64,000 nucleotides of DNA, from assembly GCA_020881915.1 (NCBI GenBank), contig JAJFPB010000002.1, positions 6,386,938-6,450,937 on the forward strand, given 5' to 3'. The translations under genes and the position numbers were made by a program. The notes beneath the pieces were generated by a model, which worked only from the letters and a program-made list of their open reading frames with translations, had not been told where the DNA came from and did not search any database. Origin of the DNA: Paramyrothecium sp. XJ0827 (Eukaryota; Ascomycota; Sordariomycetes; Hypocreales; Stachybotryaceae). Position 1 is the first letter of the stretch, and every line of letters starts with the position of its first letter. Below are positions 26,556 to 37,245 of this stretch, piece by piece.

Positions 26556-27920
26556 TCCGACTACAATCTTGAACCTCCCCCCAGCTCTGGGTCAGGAGGG
26601 TTGTGGACGGTGTTCTCCACCGAGCAACATATTTTCGACAATCCTTCGAGGCCTGGACCCCCTGAATTTGGCGAGCATGCCGAGGACGACACTGCTGTGA
26701 CCAGCCATCCTACTCGTCAGGTTGACTATTTGTCTTATGAGTGGAAAGAGGAAGATATTTGGTCATCATGGCGATATGTGGTTGCACGAAGAGGCGAATT
26801 TGCCAATGGTGCCAGACTTGAGAATGCTTCATGGAGGACCTGGATCAAGGCCAAGAACAACCTTAAGACCATTTCGCCCGAATCTTTGAATTGGTGAGTA
26901 ATGCTTGCTTTTCCCGCCCCAATACCCTTGCCACTAATATTTCCTCTCTCTAGGTTCAAGGACTATGATGTAACATGGTTGTATGGACCTTTGCAGCAGG
27001 GCGGTATTGCACTGCAAGAGGCTCGGACGAAACCATTGAATTCGACCTTGTCCAAATCAGGCTCACTTGTCAATCTCAACAAAAAGCCCATTCTCAAGAA
27101 CAGAAGCATGTCAGAGGTTATGCTCCGCAAATCCCTTTCGACGGCATCGCTACTCAAACAAGCTATTGCCGCCGTCCAGGCTCCGGAGACGCAAGGAATT
27201 TTGTGTCCTACCATGGGACGAGCGAATACTGGCTACGCCACATACCCATTTCCCTCAAGGAGATCTAGACAGGCGAATCGGGACAGTATAGTTTCAACAG
27301 ACTCGTGGGGGTTTATGCCGTCACAAACACCCCAGCGCAAACGCATTCATTTCAACGAACAGGTCGAGCAATGCATTGCCGTCAATATTAAGGGCGAAGA
27401 AGAGGAAGACGTTGCCACAGACCGTCTGGCTGATTACAGTGGCTCCGATAGTGCCGTGATGAAGCGGAAGCATTGTAAGACACAGTTGCTAGGATCTAGG
27501 CGGCGTATAAAGAATTCTGTCCCTCCGGAAGGTAAGACTATCGCTATGCTGTCCTCAACCAGATTGAATTATCGGGAAGATACTTCCGAGCCACCAGAGA
27601 CCGCTATGAAACGCAGTGCTGGTGTATCGCGCAGGGATGAGGATGAGGATGAAGACATAGATGACTCCATACCCAGCTCAACATCTACCAGGGTCTCCCA
27701 ATCATCGGAATCGACTAGCAGCAGACTTCATCGATCTGTCTCATCCAGCAGTTTAGGAGACGAATCCTCTGGGATGTGCCGGATCCCCTCCGGCATGCTC
27801 ATGTCTCTAGAAGAAGGCAGTTCCTCGGCAGGAGATGGTTTTTTTGGTCGCGTCACTGAGACCATCAACGCGGCACGAGACATCACACACATATTTGGGA
27901 ACGTTGGGTGGAAGACTTAG
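26556..27920 (+). CDS. Reg1/Hex2-type PP1 regulatory subunit, 5' end unresolved
   Basis: Fungal regulator of the Glc7-type protein phosphatase 1, a family acting in glucose repression. Two exons are secure: 26556-26893 and 26954-27920, separated by a 60-nt intron (GTGAGT...CTAG). Across the junction runs the conserved domain also found in AreA-type proteins (VDYLSYEWKEEDIWSSW, then LENASWRTW, then DVTWLYGPLQ). At 27342-27353 RIHF fits the RVxF PP1-docking motif and is followed by NEQVEQCIAV, typical of Reg1. The C-terminal half is Ser-rich with an acidic patch (near 27640-27665). An upstream coding-like piece (26272-26494, ending SDVDDARGIDEP) belongs to the same family. However, joining it at the GTAACC donor (26495) to the CAG acceptor (26555) shifts the frame, and no in-frame ATG precedes either piece. 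The gene is therefore 5'-truncated, frameshifted or has unseen exons. Confidence 0.82.
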
Positions 27921-29165
27921 AGTATGCCCAGTAAATTAACGACCAGACTGTCATGCGCTGTGGTTTTATTTCTGTAAGAAATTGTGGCGACAAGGGTTGA
28001 CAACGAGATGGCAGCGAGTGTGTACAAAACGGAGTCGCTATAGCTAGTAATTAATGACGATGGCCACTGTAGGAATGAGCACCATGCCTTGCTATATAGA
28101 CTTCCGCAATAGAGCTTAACTCAGCATTCACGAAGGCAATTATGCTCAAAATACACATTCGAGCCCCTGTGTCGATCTGTGTCTAGCTTTGTTGCCACTG
28201 GGGACTCTTGTAAATGTAACGTGGCTTCCTATCCAGTGGCTACGGCCTTGAATTGCCCACGGCATTGCCTCGTAGTTTCGTTAGGAACCAATCAGTATCG
28301 TGGCATTTTCTAATACCTACTCCGAGGCTGGTTTGTCTACCCTAACCAATCCAGTCAAAGTGAGGCACGCCGCTAGGCACTTTGAACATTCTTAAGCATG
28401 TGTTCCGATGTATTGCCAGTAGGGCTTAATCAAGGGCGGGGTTAACGTAAATATACCCTATGGAATGTCACACCGCTGACCCCCTAGTTGCCTACCTAAG
28501 CCCCTATAGGCCACGGAATACTCCGATATTAGGTCATGTTTTGCTCGTCTTGGTGCCATTTAGTGTCCAGCAAAGCTTCTAAATATCTTCCGGTCATACT
28601 CAGCCTGTCTTCCCCAATATCTTTATGTTCTGGTATTCACAGGACGGCCACCTATCGCTTCAACTTCGTCTTCGAATCTCGATGACATGTTAACCAGGCT
28701 TACGCAGCTCCCCAAAACCAAGAACCAATTTGGCTTAAAGGTATAATACATTGAGTTAAATCTGAATGCCGTTGTCATTATCATGTATTATGATTGGAAT
28801 GCACTAATGACTTGAAAATTCCAAAAGCAGATCGTAAGTGGCATGGAGCGGGGTACTAATGTTTCTGTCTTGTAGCTGCAATGGGAAATGAGTCCAGTGA
28901 TCATGAATCGACGTCACTATGATACATCAGGATGGGCTGAATATCTCGTCATCATACCAATACCTGAGTCAGGTCTCTGAAAGAACAACTGTTTCGGGCT
29001 TTTAGACCATGTGTTAAGAAGGCATCCCCCCAATAGCTCAGATGAATTTATTCAGTTTCCAATTCTAAATATCAAGGCCGCTATACTCTTGCTCATCTCC
29101 TTTCTCCTTAAATTTACCCTGTCGTCGGCCACACTATCGAAACAGCGCTTGTATCACCAGCCAGA
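27921..29165. other. Intergenic region
   Basis: GC-normal sequence between the Reg1-like gene and the small secreted peptide gene. No protein family, repeat or RNA gene recognised; it presumably holds the 3' UTR of one and the promoter of the other. Confidence 0.4.
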
Positions 29166-29476
29166 ATGCAACCTGTACACGCACTTTTTGCGCTCTTTAC
29201 AACCATAGCCCTTGCCGCCCCGTCTCTAGACAATCCTAACAAGGGTTTAGAGGCTCGTGCATGCCTCCCTGCAAGTTGTGTTTCTAAGGGCGTAAGTTCG
29301 CACTGTAACTGTTTCATGAAGTTCCTAGCTGACTTGGCAACTTTGATGCGGGCAGTGTTGCTCCGGTGGATGTGGGTACTGGTGCGTAAGTGTTACCTTA
29401 TTCTCGGTTATATACTTCGTAGACGGGCTAATCTTTGCGAATACAGCGGCAGTGCGATATTAAGTATACTTGTTAA
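29166..29476 (+). CDS. Small secreted cysteine-rich protein, three exons
   Basis: Predicted 61-residue secreted protein from exons 29166-29291, 29356-29385 and 29447-29476. Both introns (64 and 61 nt) have GTAAG donors, a branch site (CTGAC; CTAAT) and a CAG acceptor. Exon lengths are all multiples of three, so the frame is kept. The first 17-20 residues (MQPVHALFALFTTIALAAPS) form a signal peptide. A short pro-segment ends LEAR, a plausible processing point just before the first Cys. The mature part of about 30 residues holds eight cysteines with spacing C-4-C-4-CC-3-C-3-C-2-C-5-C. Exon 2 encodes ten residues, four of them Cys. Such peptides act as effectors, antimicrobials or toxins in fungi; the family is not recognised, so the role is unknown. 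The micro-exon structure is easily missed by gene callers. Confidence 0.8.
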
Positions 29477-30691
29477 GTCTGTTAACTGGGCTCTCCGAGA
29501 GAGGCCTCACTGTAGTGACAATTCTAGGGGATGGTTCAGGTTGGCTTGGTTTATCTCCCATCATTATTGCTACCTCAAACGCACTGTGATAATGGCAGGC
29601 CCAATGTCTTAGTGTTCAGAAATCACTAGATGCACTGGTAGAAGATGTTATCTGGTTTGGAGACAACGACAATGATTTCTCCACTCATGTATGTTAGTAG
29701 CGGTAATATGATTAGTCGTTATTAAGTAAACGGTTATAAATCTCCGGTGACATCTCATCCGGTTGAGCAGCAGGATCAAATGTCTTTCCTCGCTTCAGCT
29801 GTAGCCCCACTTTTTCAATGCGAGCTGTCTCCTTGTGCGCCACCACACAGCCTCTTATTTGTCGGGATTGTGACCATGGGAGTTGTTGAATAGTGGCAAA
29901 GGAAGCTCATGGAAGTAGCTTGAAAGGCTGATATTGTCATCAAAGATGACGGTTGCCACCTATTGCCACAGGCTTAGCAAGCAGCTTCCAGTTGATTCCA
30001 CATAGCACAGAAAAAGCATATAGAGCTTGCTCCGAAACCTCAAGTAGCAAGCACGACACAGAACAAGATGAACATACAATTCGCCACAATATCTGACGGA
30101 GTCATTCCCAACTGGTAAACCTGTTGGTGATTCGCGGTGGCCGGCGCGTTAATCCGTTCCGGGCTGGGGGGCGGTTAGACAGGGATGATTGCTGTAGTTG
30201 CAGGGTACCTAGCATGCTATGGGCTTTTAGGGTCATGTTATGTACTTGCTAACACATCTTAGCATTAAGATGAATTGTTGTGGTGAATGGGGATGAGTAT
30301 GCAGGAATGCCTCCACATATATCTCTGCCCGCCCTAATAAGCCCCCAATCGCATAGGCTCCCCGTTTAGGCTGTGCGTCAGCACGGAGAGAATTAGGCCG
30401 GCCATCGCATCTCATCAGCGCTGCGGACAAGGTTCATCAGATTAGACGTTACATTGTCTCAACACACATCTACGGAGCACCCTGTACGGCATCAAATGCC
30501 ACCCAATCACCAGCTGGCTCACGACTTTCAGCTGCGACTGGAAAGTGCATTGATTACCCAGTTCTTGGCTGCGCCCGCTGGAGCGCCTTGCTCCGCAATT
30601 GGGGCCCGTGCTGTTTTTCTACAAAAGAGAGAATGCACATGCTCAAAGACGAAACTCTTTTTCGACACCCGTCCCGCCGCCTCACGATAAG
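29477..30691. other. Intergenic region
   Basis: About 1.2 kb with no recognised gene. Short open frames on both strands (for example minus-strand 30233-30430) show no family signature. It probably contains regulatory sequence of the flanking genes. Confidence 0.4.
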
Positions 30692-31357
30692 ATGGTCGGA
30701 GTCACAAGACTAGGATGGCTTAATGCCAAGATAGGCACTGATTGGGTTGATAGGAGGTGGATGATGTGGAAGATTCTTATGATCATGCTGGCCATCGAGT
30801 TACCCCCAACAGGGCTTGCCGCCAACGCCACCACGGATTTCAATTTCAACGGGAGAGTGCCCGACGACCAGCACCCTATGATGATTATTGTGGTTACGGT
30901 GGCCGGCTTCGCAGAAGTGGTTTGGATCGCCATCACCGCTTGTGTCCTCACAGCCTGCGGTCTACACTTCATATTCTTCCTCAGTATCGCCATCATTGCT
31001 GTCTCATCTTTCGGCACCGGCGTATTCGCTTTAGTCGCCATGGGCATCAGTATGGCCAATTCTGTGTGCGATAACGATGTTCAGTCGCCGGATCGATGCG
31101 ACGTTGGCCTTCGGAAAGGCCTGGCTGCTGGATGCTATAAAATCTTGTTGACGTGAGTCCGCTCCCACCGCCTCGCAGATCTTCGTTTGGCCAACAGCTG
31201 AGTCGATTCGCTTGATAGGACCCCCGTCTATGCATACGCTGCCTACTGGTATTTCGTAAAGGCCCGGAGGGAAGCAAATGTGGATAAAGAGGAGCGGCGG
31301 CGGCGACGCGAGGAGCGAGGCCATGATGCTGTCCCCCTGGTCAATTCTGTGAGGTAG
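30692..31357 (+). CDS. Four-helix membrane protein of unknown function
   Basis: Two exons, 30692-31152 and 31219-31357, joined over a 66-nt intron (GTGAGT...ATAG) that keeps the frame; 199 residues. The ATG at 30692 is chosen because it starts the open frame just before the first hydrophobic block. Hydrophobic segments: about residues 26-47 (WKILMIMLAIELPP), 70-95 (MMIIVVTVAGFAEVVWIAITACVL), 97-127 (LHFIFFLSIAIIAVSSFGTG) and, across the intron, PVYAYAAYWYFV. The C-terminal tail is strongly charged (KARREANVDKEERRRRREER) and likely cytosolic. No family is recognised. The layout resembles small MARVEL-like or other tetraspan fungal proteins, but that is only topology. Confidence 0.65.
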
Positions 31358-31539
31358 AGCAGCGAGCCGGCCGGGCAGAGCGGTGGTGACTCGCCAAAAT
31401 GCCCGCTTGTTCATAATGATTAGCATTCTTGACCAGACCGGGTCATTGGTCTGCAACAAAGTCGGCTTAAAGGAATTAGTTATCGAATCCTCCCAAGCGC
31501 TTCTTGTTCTTGCTATCCCTAGACACGGGGTCGCTCGAA

Positions 31540-32550
31540 TGAGTCCCGAGGCTTCAGCCTTACTGCACCATTGGGATTTTTTCTGTTTACAGTACAGTAC
31601 CGGTACTGTAGCTCCTCATAATCAATACTTATGCAATCCGTGACTGTGGATATGAGAGACTGGTGTCGCTGTGGAGAAGACGAATGCTTCCGGGTTGGGG
31701 AGACCGTAATCAGCTGCCCTATCTGGTGTAATGGGGGGGTTAGATAGCCCCAAGGATCTGCCGACTCGTTTGATCTCCAAGGCGTGCCATAAGCACTAGG
31801 TTGAGTAGGCATAACCAACGTGGGTGAATTTGCACAGCGAATCTGTTGCGTGGTGAAATCGGCTACGATCTGAGAAGCTCGAGATAACTCTGGAGTAGAA
31901 TATTTGCCGACCAGGGTGGATGATACGTTGACGGAGGCGTTGCCACAGGCCGAAAAGAGTAATGTTTTCCGAGAAACCCCACTGACTATCATCCCAACCA
32001 GGCCGACCAAGGATCGCTTAGGCCAGTGCTATGGAGACTTCTGCTAAAACCGAAGGCTTAGTCGCAACAAAGTCTCGGTGGTAGAGCGCAATTTCGCAAA
32101 TGTACATAGACACATGTTCCACTTCTTGGCCGTGGCCCTGTGCCATACACCTAAGCTGCAGAAAGAAGCTGATGGTGGGGTGACCAATGGTCCAATCAAG
32201 CGTCTCCAGTACATGTGACTCCATTTGCACGAACTGTCCACGATCGTAGATACCGCAGCACATGCTCTGGAGTTCACACAGCCGAGGCACTTTGGCTTCT
32301 TCGTCATTGTACTTGGCGGCAATGAACAGAGCAAAACAACCGAGAAGCTGGTAATACTTCCTTCTGATGTTACGTTTCGAGCAATACCGGTCCAGTAGGT
32401 TGACCGTGAGAAACAAAGTATCTGGGCTGAGGTTATAGGCTGCATGTGCTCGAATGAGGAAGTCCATGAGGTAGGGTCTCATGAACCATTGAATCTTTGA
32501 TTGCATATTGATACATGAAGCATCTGGAAGAGTCTCATCCTATTCAAGCT
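31540..32550 (-). pseudogene. G1-type cyclin pseudogene cut by a transposon
   Basis: Minus-strand remains of a fungal G1/S cyclin (Cln/Puc1-like). The cyclin box is clear from 32506: IQWFMRPYLMDFLIRAHAAY, then LFLTVNLLDRYCSKRN, YQLLGCFALFIAAKY and ETLDWTIGHPTISFFLQL. Family homology continues upstream of that ATG (ETLPDASCIN) up to a TAG at about 32540, right beside the transposon end at 32554. The real N-terminus is lost. After SIALA an in-frame TAA (32020-32018) interrupts a still recognisable continuation (AILGRPGWDDSQW). A frame change then follows into the stretch at 32010-31519, which keeps LVGKYSTPELSRASQIVADF and a Pro/Ser-rich tail. With truncation, stop and frameshift it cannot make a complete cyclin. 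Confidence 0.82.
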
Positions 32551-32553
32551 TTA

Positions 32554-32594
32554 CCATGCCCCACCACCCTTTCGGACGCCCCACCCTTTCGGAC
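32554..32594 (+). repeat. Left TIR of Pogo element
   Basis: 41 bp, exact reverse complement of 34719-34759. Starts CCATGCCCCACCACCC and contains the CCACCCTTTCGGAC motif twice. Confidence 0.95.
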
Positions 32595-32774
32595 TAACAC
32601 CCGAGGTCATTCCCACTAAAAACCCACCAATTGAATTGACCAGGTAGCTAAACAATTTTGAGGTTATACACAAATTAAATATACCATTTTGTAGAGAATT
32701 GACTCTTCTATTCGTATCGCCGTTTTTTATGACCCTACCCGATCTGGTGGTGATTTGAGGCGACTCCGGGACCG

Positions 32775-34463
32775 TCACGACTTGAATTGTTGAAGCCATC
32801 TCCACGTCTGATTCCGCCTCCCCTCCGAGTCAAGTTCCACCACAATAGTCAATCCGCCGTCTCCAACTTCCGTAATCCCTTCACCTTGGCCCAGAGCCTC
32901 GCTGAGGGCAATGAATCGCCTATTCGGGTTTGGTATGGCCCTTCTCTTCTTTCCTCTTTCCAACCGGGCTACCTTCTCCTGCAGGCTGGCAATTTGGACT
33001 TTGTGGGCCGCAATGAGTTGTCCTTGGGCCTCAAAGCCTTTGGCTATAATGTTATATCGTCGTCGAGTGCTAGGGGTTTTGCCTTTGCCCAAATCACGGA
33101 TTTGACGCCCGACTTTTGGTGTATCGTCTGAGCCCAAATAAGGACTAGATTCTGGAGGCCCACTCTCTGGCCTCTCTGCCTTGTCTTCTTGAATTTCTGG
33201 ATGCTTCAATGCCTTAGCCCGGGAGACTGGCCAATTCCCAGTTACTCTCCAGCTGGATAATACATTCTTTGTGGTCATCCCGATCTCCCGTGCCTTGGCA
33301 TAATCCCGTATAAAATTGACTTTGTTAACGGGTGTGGAATCCGTGAGAGAAGTCAACTTATCAAGCTCTTTTCGATATGCCGTCTTCATGGTATTAAAAA
33401 CTCCGTTATCTAATGGTTAGAGGCTATAAGAACAGTGGGCAGGGAGATAATAACCATAGATGTTATTCAAAAAGCATAAGGTCATCCACTCGTCCTACCA
33501 CTTCATGTTAACATTGACCTTTGGGAATAGAAGTGAAGAACGCACCATTGCATGGCTTCCATGGCCATCCATAATAATAAGTCTGGCATCAGAGGCATCT
33601 GCAGGCTTAGTCTATGGCATATATACCTCTTCGAGCCACCTAACGGCAATGTAGTTGTCCGTCCACCCGTTGGGTGAGGTTATATAATGCCAATTAGCTA
33701 TTTTCCAAAACTCATTTAAAAACCACTGCAATTGGAGTTCTTTGCCCTTAAAAATAATGCCAGGCCTAAGAGCACGCCCATCTGCGGTAATAGCCTCAAT
33801 GAATGAGGTCTAGGTACGGGATTGGGAGCCTTTAAGAAATGCCTTCTTCTTAGGATCTGCACTTCTAACCACCAAACTATCCAGCCCTAATGGAATCAAT
33901 CTAATTAGTTACATCCATGAACAAAGGCATGAACACCCACCAAAACCAGACATAATACCTCCCTCGTCCATGTTAATGGTATTCTCCGGTTTAATCCATC
34001 TATATTCCTTTTCTCGGATATTAAAGTACCAGTTCACGGCTTTGGGAGTGAATGAGTCAAACCTGTTGGCTTCTTGACGTTTTCTACGCTTGGTCTTGAT
34101 CTCTGGATAACGATTGATGAATCTGGCTACCCAGTTGGCCCCCAATATCCCCTTGTCGTTTTGTTGATTCAGGAGGGCCACGACGCAGGCACGAATCTGA
34201 CTGTGAGAGGGAGCATAACCCAAAGACCCTTGACGAAGAATCCAGGAGACTAAATGAGCTTCTTGATTCTCGGAGAGACGTGCTTTTGGCTGAAGCTGAT
34301 CGGCTAAGGCACCCCGTCCGTTGAGTCTATCGGAGACGGTCTGCTTTGGCACTCCCCCCTTCTGACAAGCCTTGGTGAGGGATAGACGCTTGTTTGTGAC
34401 GTCTGATATAGCGTTAGCAATCGTTTCTTCTGAATAAACGTGTCGAGGCCTTTTACGAGTCAT
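32775..34463 (-). pseudogene. Broken Pogo/Fot1 DDE transposase
   Basis: From ATG at 34463 the frame gives a psq-type helix-turn-helix (ETIANAISDVTNKRLSLTKA), a CENP-B-type DNA-binding domain (HLVSWILRQGSLGYAPSHSQ, then GILGANWVARFINRYPEIKT) and the first catalytic Asp in INMDEGG, before a stop at 33909. Homology continues to 33390 with at least four in-frame stops, including the second catalytic Asp in IIMDGHGSHA and PLDNGVFNTMKTAYRKEL. It reopens from 33389 to 32775 for the C-terminal region (coiled-coil LIAAHKVQIASLQEKVARLE and a basic KKRRAIPNPNRRF stretch). All three acidic-site regions are present but cannot be translated together. Confidence 0.88.
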
Positions 34464-34718
34464 TGTGATGACATTGTTGAAGATTGAGAGAAAGAGAGGA
34501 GAGTGAATTCAGGAGGAAATTTGGTGGCTGTCAGCCAATATTGCAGGACAGGGTGCGCACGGTCCCCAAAGTTCCGATCAACCAAATAAATTGCGTATAA
34601 TGATCTTCAGTCATTTTTATAATCGTTGAAGGCGACGGCTTGCGAATAACTTCAAATTTGAGCCTAATCTCTATAAGTGATGTGGTTGAGTTTTATATGG
34701 GCTGGTAGATTTTTTGCT

Positions 34719-34759
34719 GTCCGAAAGGGTGGGGCGTCCGAAAGGGTGGTGGGGCATGG
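34719..34759 (-). repeat. Right TIR of Pogo element
   Basis: Exact inverted partner of 32554-32594, followed by TA. Confidence 0.95.
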
Positions 34760-34792
34760 TATGCAAACTCGCCCTGCATCTTGGGCTGGGAC

Positions 34793-35557
34793 TCAACTTA
34801 CTGGTATCCATCTCTTTTCCTTGAGTTTTGGGAGCAGTAAATGGCCATACAGAACATAGAGTGCAAAAGAAACGAGCAGCCAAGTTCCGATAATGCAAGT
34901 AGTAATGACGGCTGTGACAGACCACTGTCCATCCTGCATGCTATAGATATTGAGGAAAGTCGACACGAGACCCATAGCGGCATACATCAGCGTGAGGCTT
35001 CAAGAAACGTCCGTCAGATCTCCTTGAAACGAAGCTGTGACGGTTGATGGAAGAAGGATAGCTTACACAATCACATATCGATTGACCCAGACGTAGTTAT
35101 GGCCCCATCGCCACCAGAGCCACCCAAGTCCAGCACTTGCAAAAAGGCAGGCGAACGAGGCGATGTAAAGTAAGGGCACATTGCGAACTGCGTTCATTAC
35201 TGAGCCATCGAGTGCGCTAGACTCTTTCACAGAAGCGTAAGTGGACGGCGACACGAGAAAGCCTGCCAGTAAGAGCCAGGAGAAGAAGCCGACGGTGAGA
35301 AAGTAATGAGGCGAGATGCTCTTGTCGATCTCAAGAATCATCTCATCGTATCTGGATAGCCATCTTCCCTGCTTAATGTCCTCTATTGCCGGGTCCTCGG
35401 GCTGACTCTCAGGCTTTAGATTCCTGAAAGAGAATTGATGGTTTGGTAGAGCGTGCATGAAGATGTGGTCGCTGTGCGTAGCTGCAGAGCTGGCTGCAGA
35501 GCTGGCTGAGTTCGGGTTCAGCTTCAATTTGAGCAGCTCAAAGTCTTCTAAAGTCAA
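34793..35557 (-). CDS. Conserved fungal four-helix membrane protein
   Basis: Minus-strand gene with exon 35557(or beyond)-35067 and exon 34997-34793, joined across a 69-nt intron (GTAAGC...GAAG) that preserves the reading frame NRYVIV-LTLMYAA. The family is a fungal membrane protein of unknown function: a variable N-terminus, an EDIKQGRWLSRYDEMILEI block, then PHYFLTVGFFSWLLLAGFLV, VPLLYIASFACLFASAGLGWLWWRW, AAMGLVSTFLNIYS and WSVTAVITTCIIGTWLLVSFALYVLY as four transmembrane helices. A short basic tail ends at 34793. No ATG opens exon 1: the frame runs upstream to a TGA near 35566, so the true start, or an upstream exon in 35570-35760, is unresolved. The Pogo element is inserted 31 bp beyond the stop codon. 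Confidence 0.72.
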
Positions 35558-35759
35558 TAATCATCCTTCTGTTACATACAGGTACTCATCAAGGACCAGT
35601 TATTCCAGGAAAAAGATAGATTAATGAACATGATCACATTGAAATGTCGTCCAGTTGTGGATTCCTTTCTACAACTAGATCTGGCCGCATCACGGAGAAA
35701 ATGAGTCGGGATGGAATGAATCTGATGACTCAAGTACCGGAATTCTGTCAACATTACAT

Positions 35760-36500
35760 CGCAATGCTCGCAGAAACTTACTCTAAGCGCTTGGGTTCTA
35801 ATTACGTACAGTGGCAGAGACTCTGCGCTGAAGCTTCACAGTGGCATCCGTGTTCGTCAGGAGAGTGGTAAAGACTTGACAGGCCTGCCACCGGCACCTA
35901 TGAGTCCTCTTGTTTCACGTATTTGGGCAAGTGTTTCTTGGCAGTCATATCGTTCATCTATCGCCACTTGGCGTCAGGATTGGTGCTACTCTAGTTACAG
36001 GACTGTACAGTATACACATAAACATGGATTAGAGTAGTCAAAAATGTATTGAATGGAATAGCTCGTAATATGAACAGTCCCTTGCCAATCCGTCGAATTG
36101 TCGCCTGTGACGTTACTATCCAAGGTTGTCAAGTCTCCTCCTGCCAACTCCGGAAACTGTGGTGCGACTGTTGGTGCGACTGTATGATACCAAGGTCAGT
36201 AGGATGATGAAATTTCGCATGGCAGTTTTTCATACCATTAAAAGTAGGTAGATTTATCTCTCCACCCGGTAGCCTGGCATGTGCTGTGACAATCGACGGC
36301 GCAATTGTTGGATCTAGCGACTGGAGCCGCATCATCAAAGAAAGCAATTGGCTCACCGGGTAATTCAGCACGCCTAAATGATCCGCTGGATCCTGTTCCA
36401 GCCAAAACGCGCATTGAACTCGGGGCTAGTCTGAGCCCGAGACCTTGATAGAACAGACCAATAGAGTGCTCAAATCTTCGCCTGTAGAGTCAAGGACTTC
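35760..36500. other. Intergenic region
   Basis: GC-normal spacer of about 740 bp between the membrane-protein gene and the decayed cyclin. A minus-strand open frame at 36129-36371 has no recognisable content. Confidence 0.4.
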
Positions 36501-36506
36501 GACCAA

Positions 36507-37245
36507 CTATTCTGGCATTGTTGTAGGTTGGGATTTGAGATGCTGACCAGGCCTTGACTTTTGGCACGCAGTCCCTCGGCGACTTATAACCAGCAGCCTC
36601 TTCACCCGGCGAACCGTTCTTCTGGGAGCTGAAATGGACCGGCGTTTTCTTCTCTTACACCCGCTGCCTGTCCGCTCCTTACCTCTCTCATCAAGCTTCT
36701 TCAGCTTCCGCAGTAGGACGCTATCGGATGTTGTGAAGTCACCGTGCAGTCGGGCGTCAAGATCCTCCTCCATGGACATCACGTCTTCTTGACTAAATCT
36801 GACCAGAGGAACAGCTGAATCCTCGCCTAAGCATATGTTTCGCAGTCTATCTCTGGTCCTGCAGTAGCCAATGTAGTGTGCGGCATATATAAGTGAAGCC
36901 AAGGTGATTCGATGAGGGGTGCGTGGGAGACCACGTTCGGTCGCTGTCAAGGTAGCCCTGAGCCGAGAAAAGAATACAAGGACTATTAGTATAAGATATG
37001 TATCAATGCCGACAGATAGTTCCTCAAACCCGGTAGGTCTGAATCGTTGTGGTTGCATGCATCGTCCTCGATGATGGATAAGTCTTGGCCGTGGGCCTCG
37101 GGATTCGGGACTTCTGACATGCTCGGCAAAGGCTCACATACAATTATTCGAGAGGCTTTCGATGCTGCATATGATATCAATCGGTCATCTATCGGCTGCT
37201 GGAAGATTTCTTGTAGAGCTGTTTGTTTAGTTCCAAACACAATGG
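36507..37245 (-). pseudogene. Pho85-type (Pcl-like) cyclin, frameshifted
   Basis: Minus-strand sequence with the layout of a fungal Pho85-partner cyclin. At 37200-37130 PIDDRLISYAASKASRIIVCE matches the usual start of the cyclin region. LPGLRNYLS follows in the same frame. The next part, VGIDTYLILIVLVFFSRLRA then PHRITLASLIYAAHYIGY, then FSQEDVMSMEEDLDARL, lies in another frame (37058-36507). A single-base shift near 37010-37020 therefore splits the cyclin box. The usual LNDSSPKNKHW-like block is also replaced. The tail is Lys/Arg-rich. Either a frameshifted pseudogene or a spliced gene whose intron I cannot place; the first is favoured because neither part starts with a good ATG in context. 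Confidence 0.62.

Larger units (their letters stand above)
32554..34759 (-). mobile_element. Pogo (Fot1-like) DNA transposon with perfect TIRs
   Basis: A 2206-bp element with identical 41-bp terminal inverted repeats (32554-32594 and 34719-34759) flanked on both sides by TA (32552-32553, 34760-34761), the target duplication of the Tc1/mariner-Pogo group. Each TIR contains two direct copies of CCACCCTTTCGGAC. The inner sequence encodes a DDE transposase on the minus strand that is now broken. The perfect ends suggest a recent move, with transposase supplied elsewhere. The TIRs could also have been kept by chance. It sits between the membrane-protein gene (34793-35557) and the cyclin fragment. 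Confidence 0.93.

Noticed and set aside
27067..27291. Additional plus-strand open frames inside the Reg1-like exon
   Set aside because: Alternative frames within a conserved coding exon; shadows.
31031..31459. Minus-strand open frame opposite the membrane protein
   Set aside because: Overlaps the well-supported two-exon plus-strand gene in antisense; lacks any family signature.
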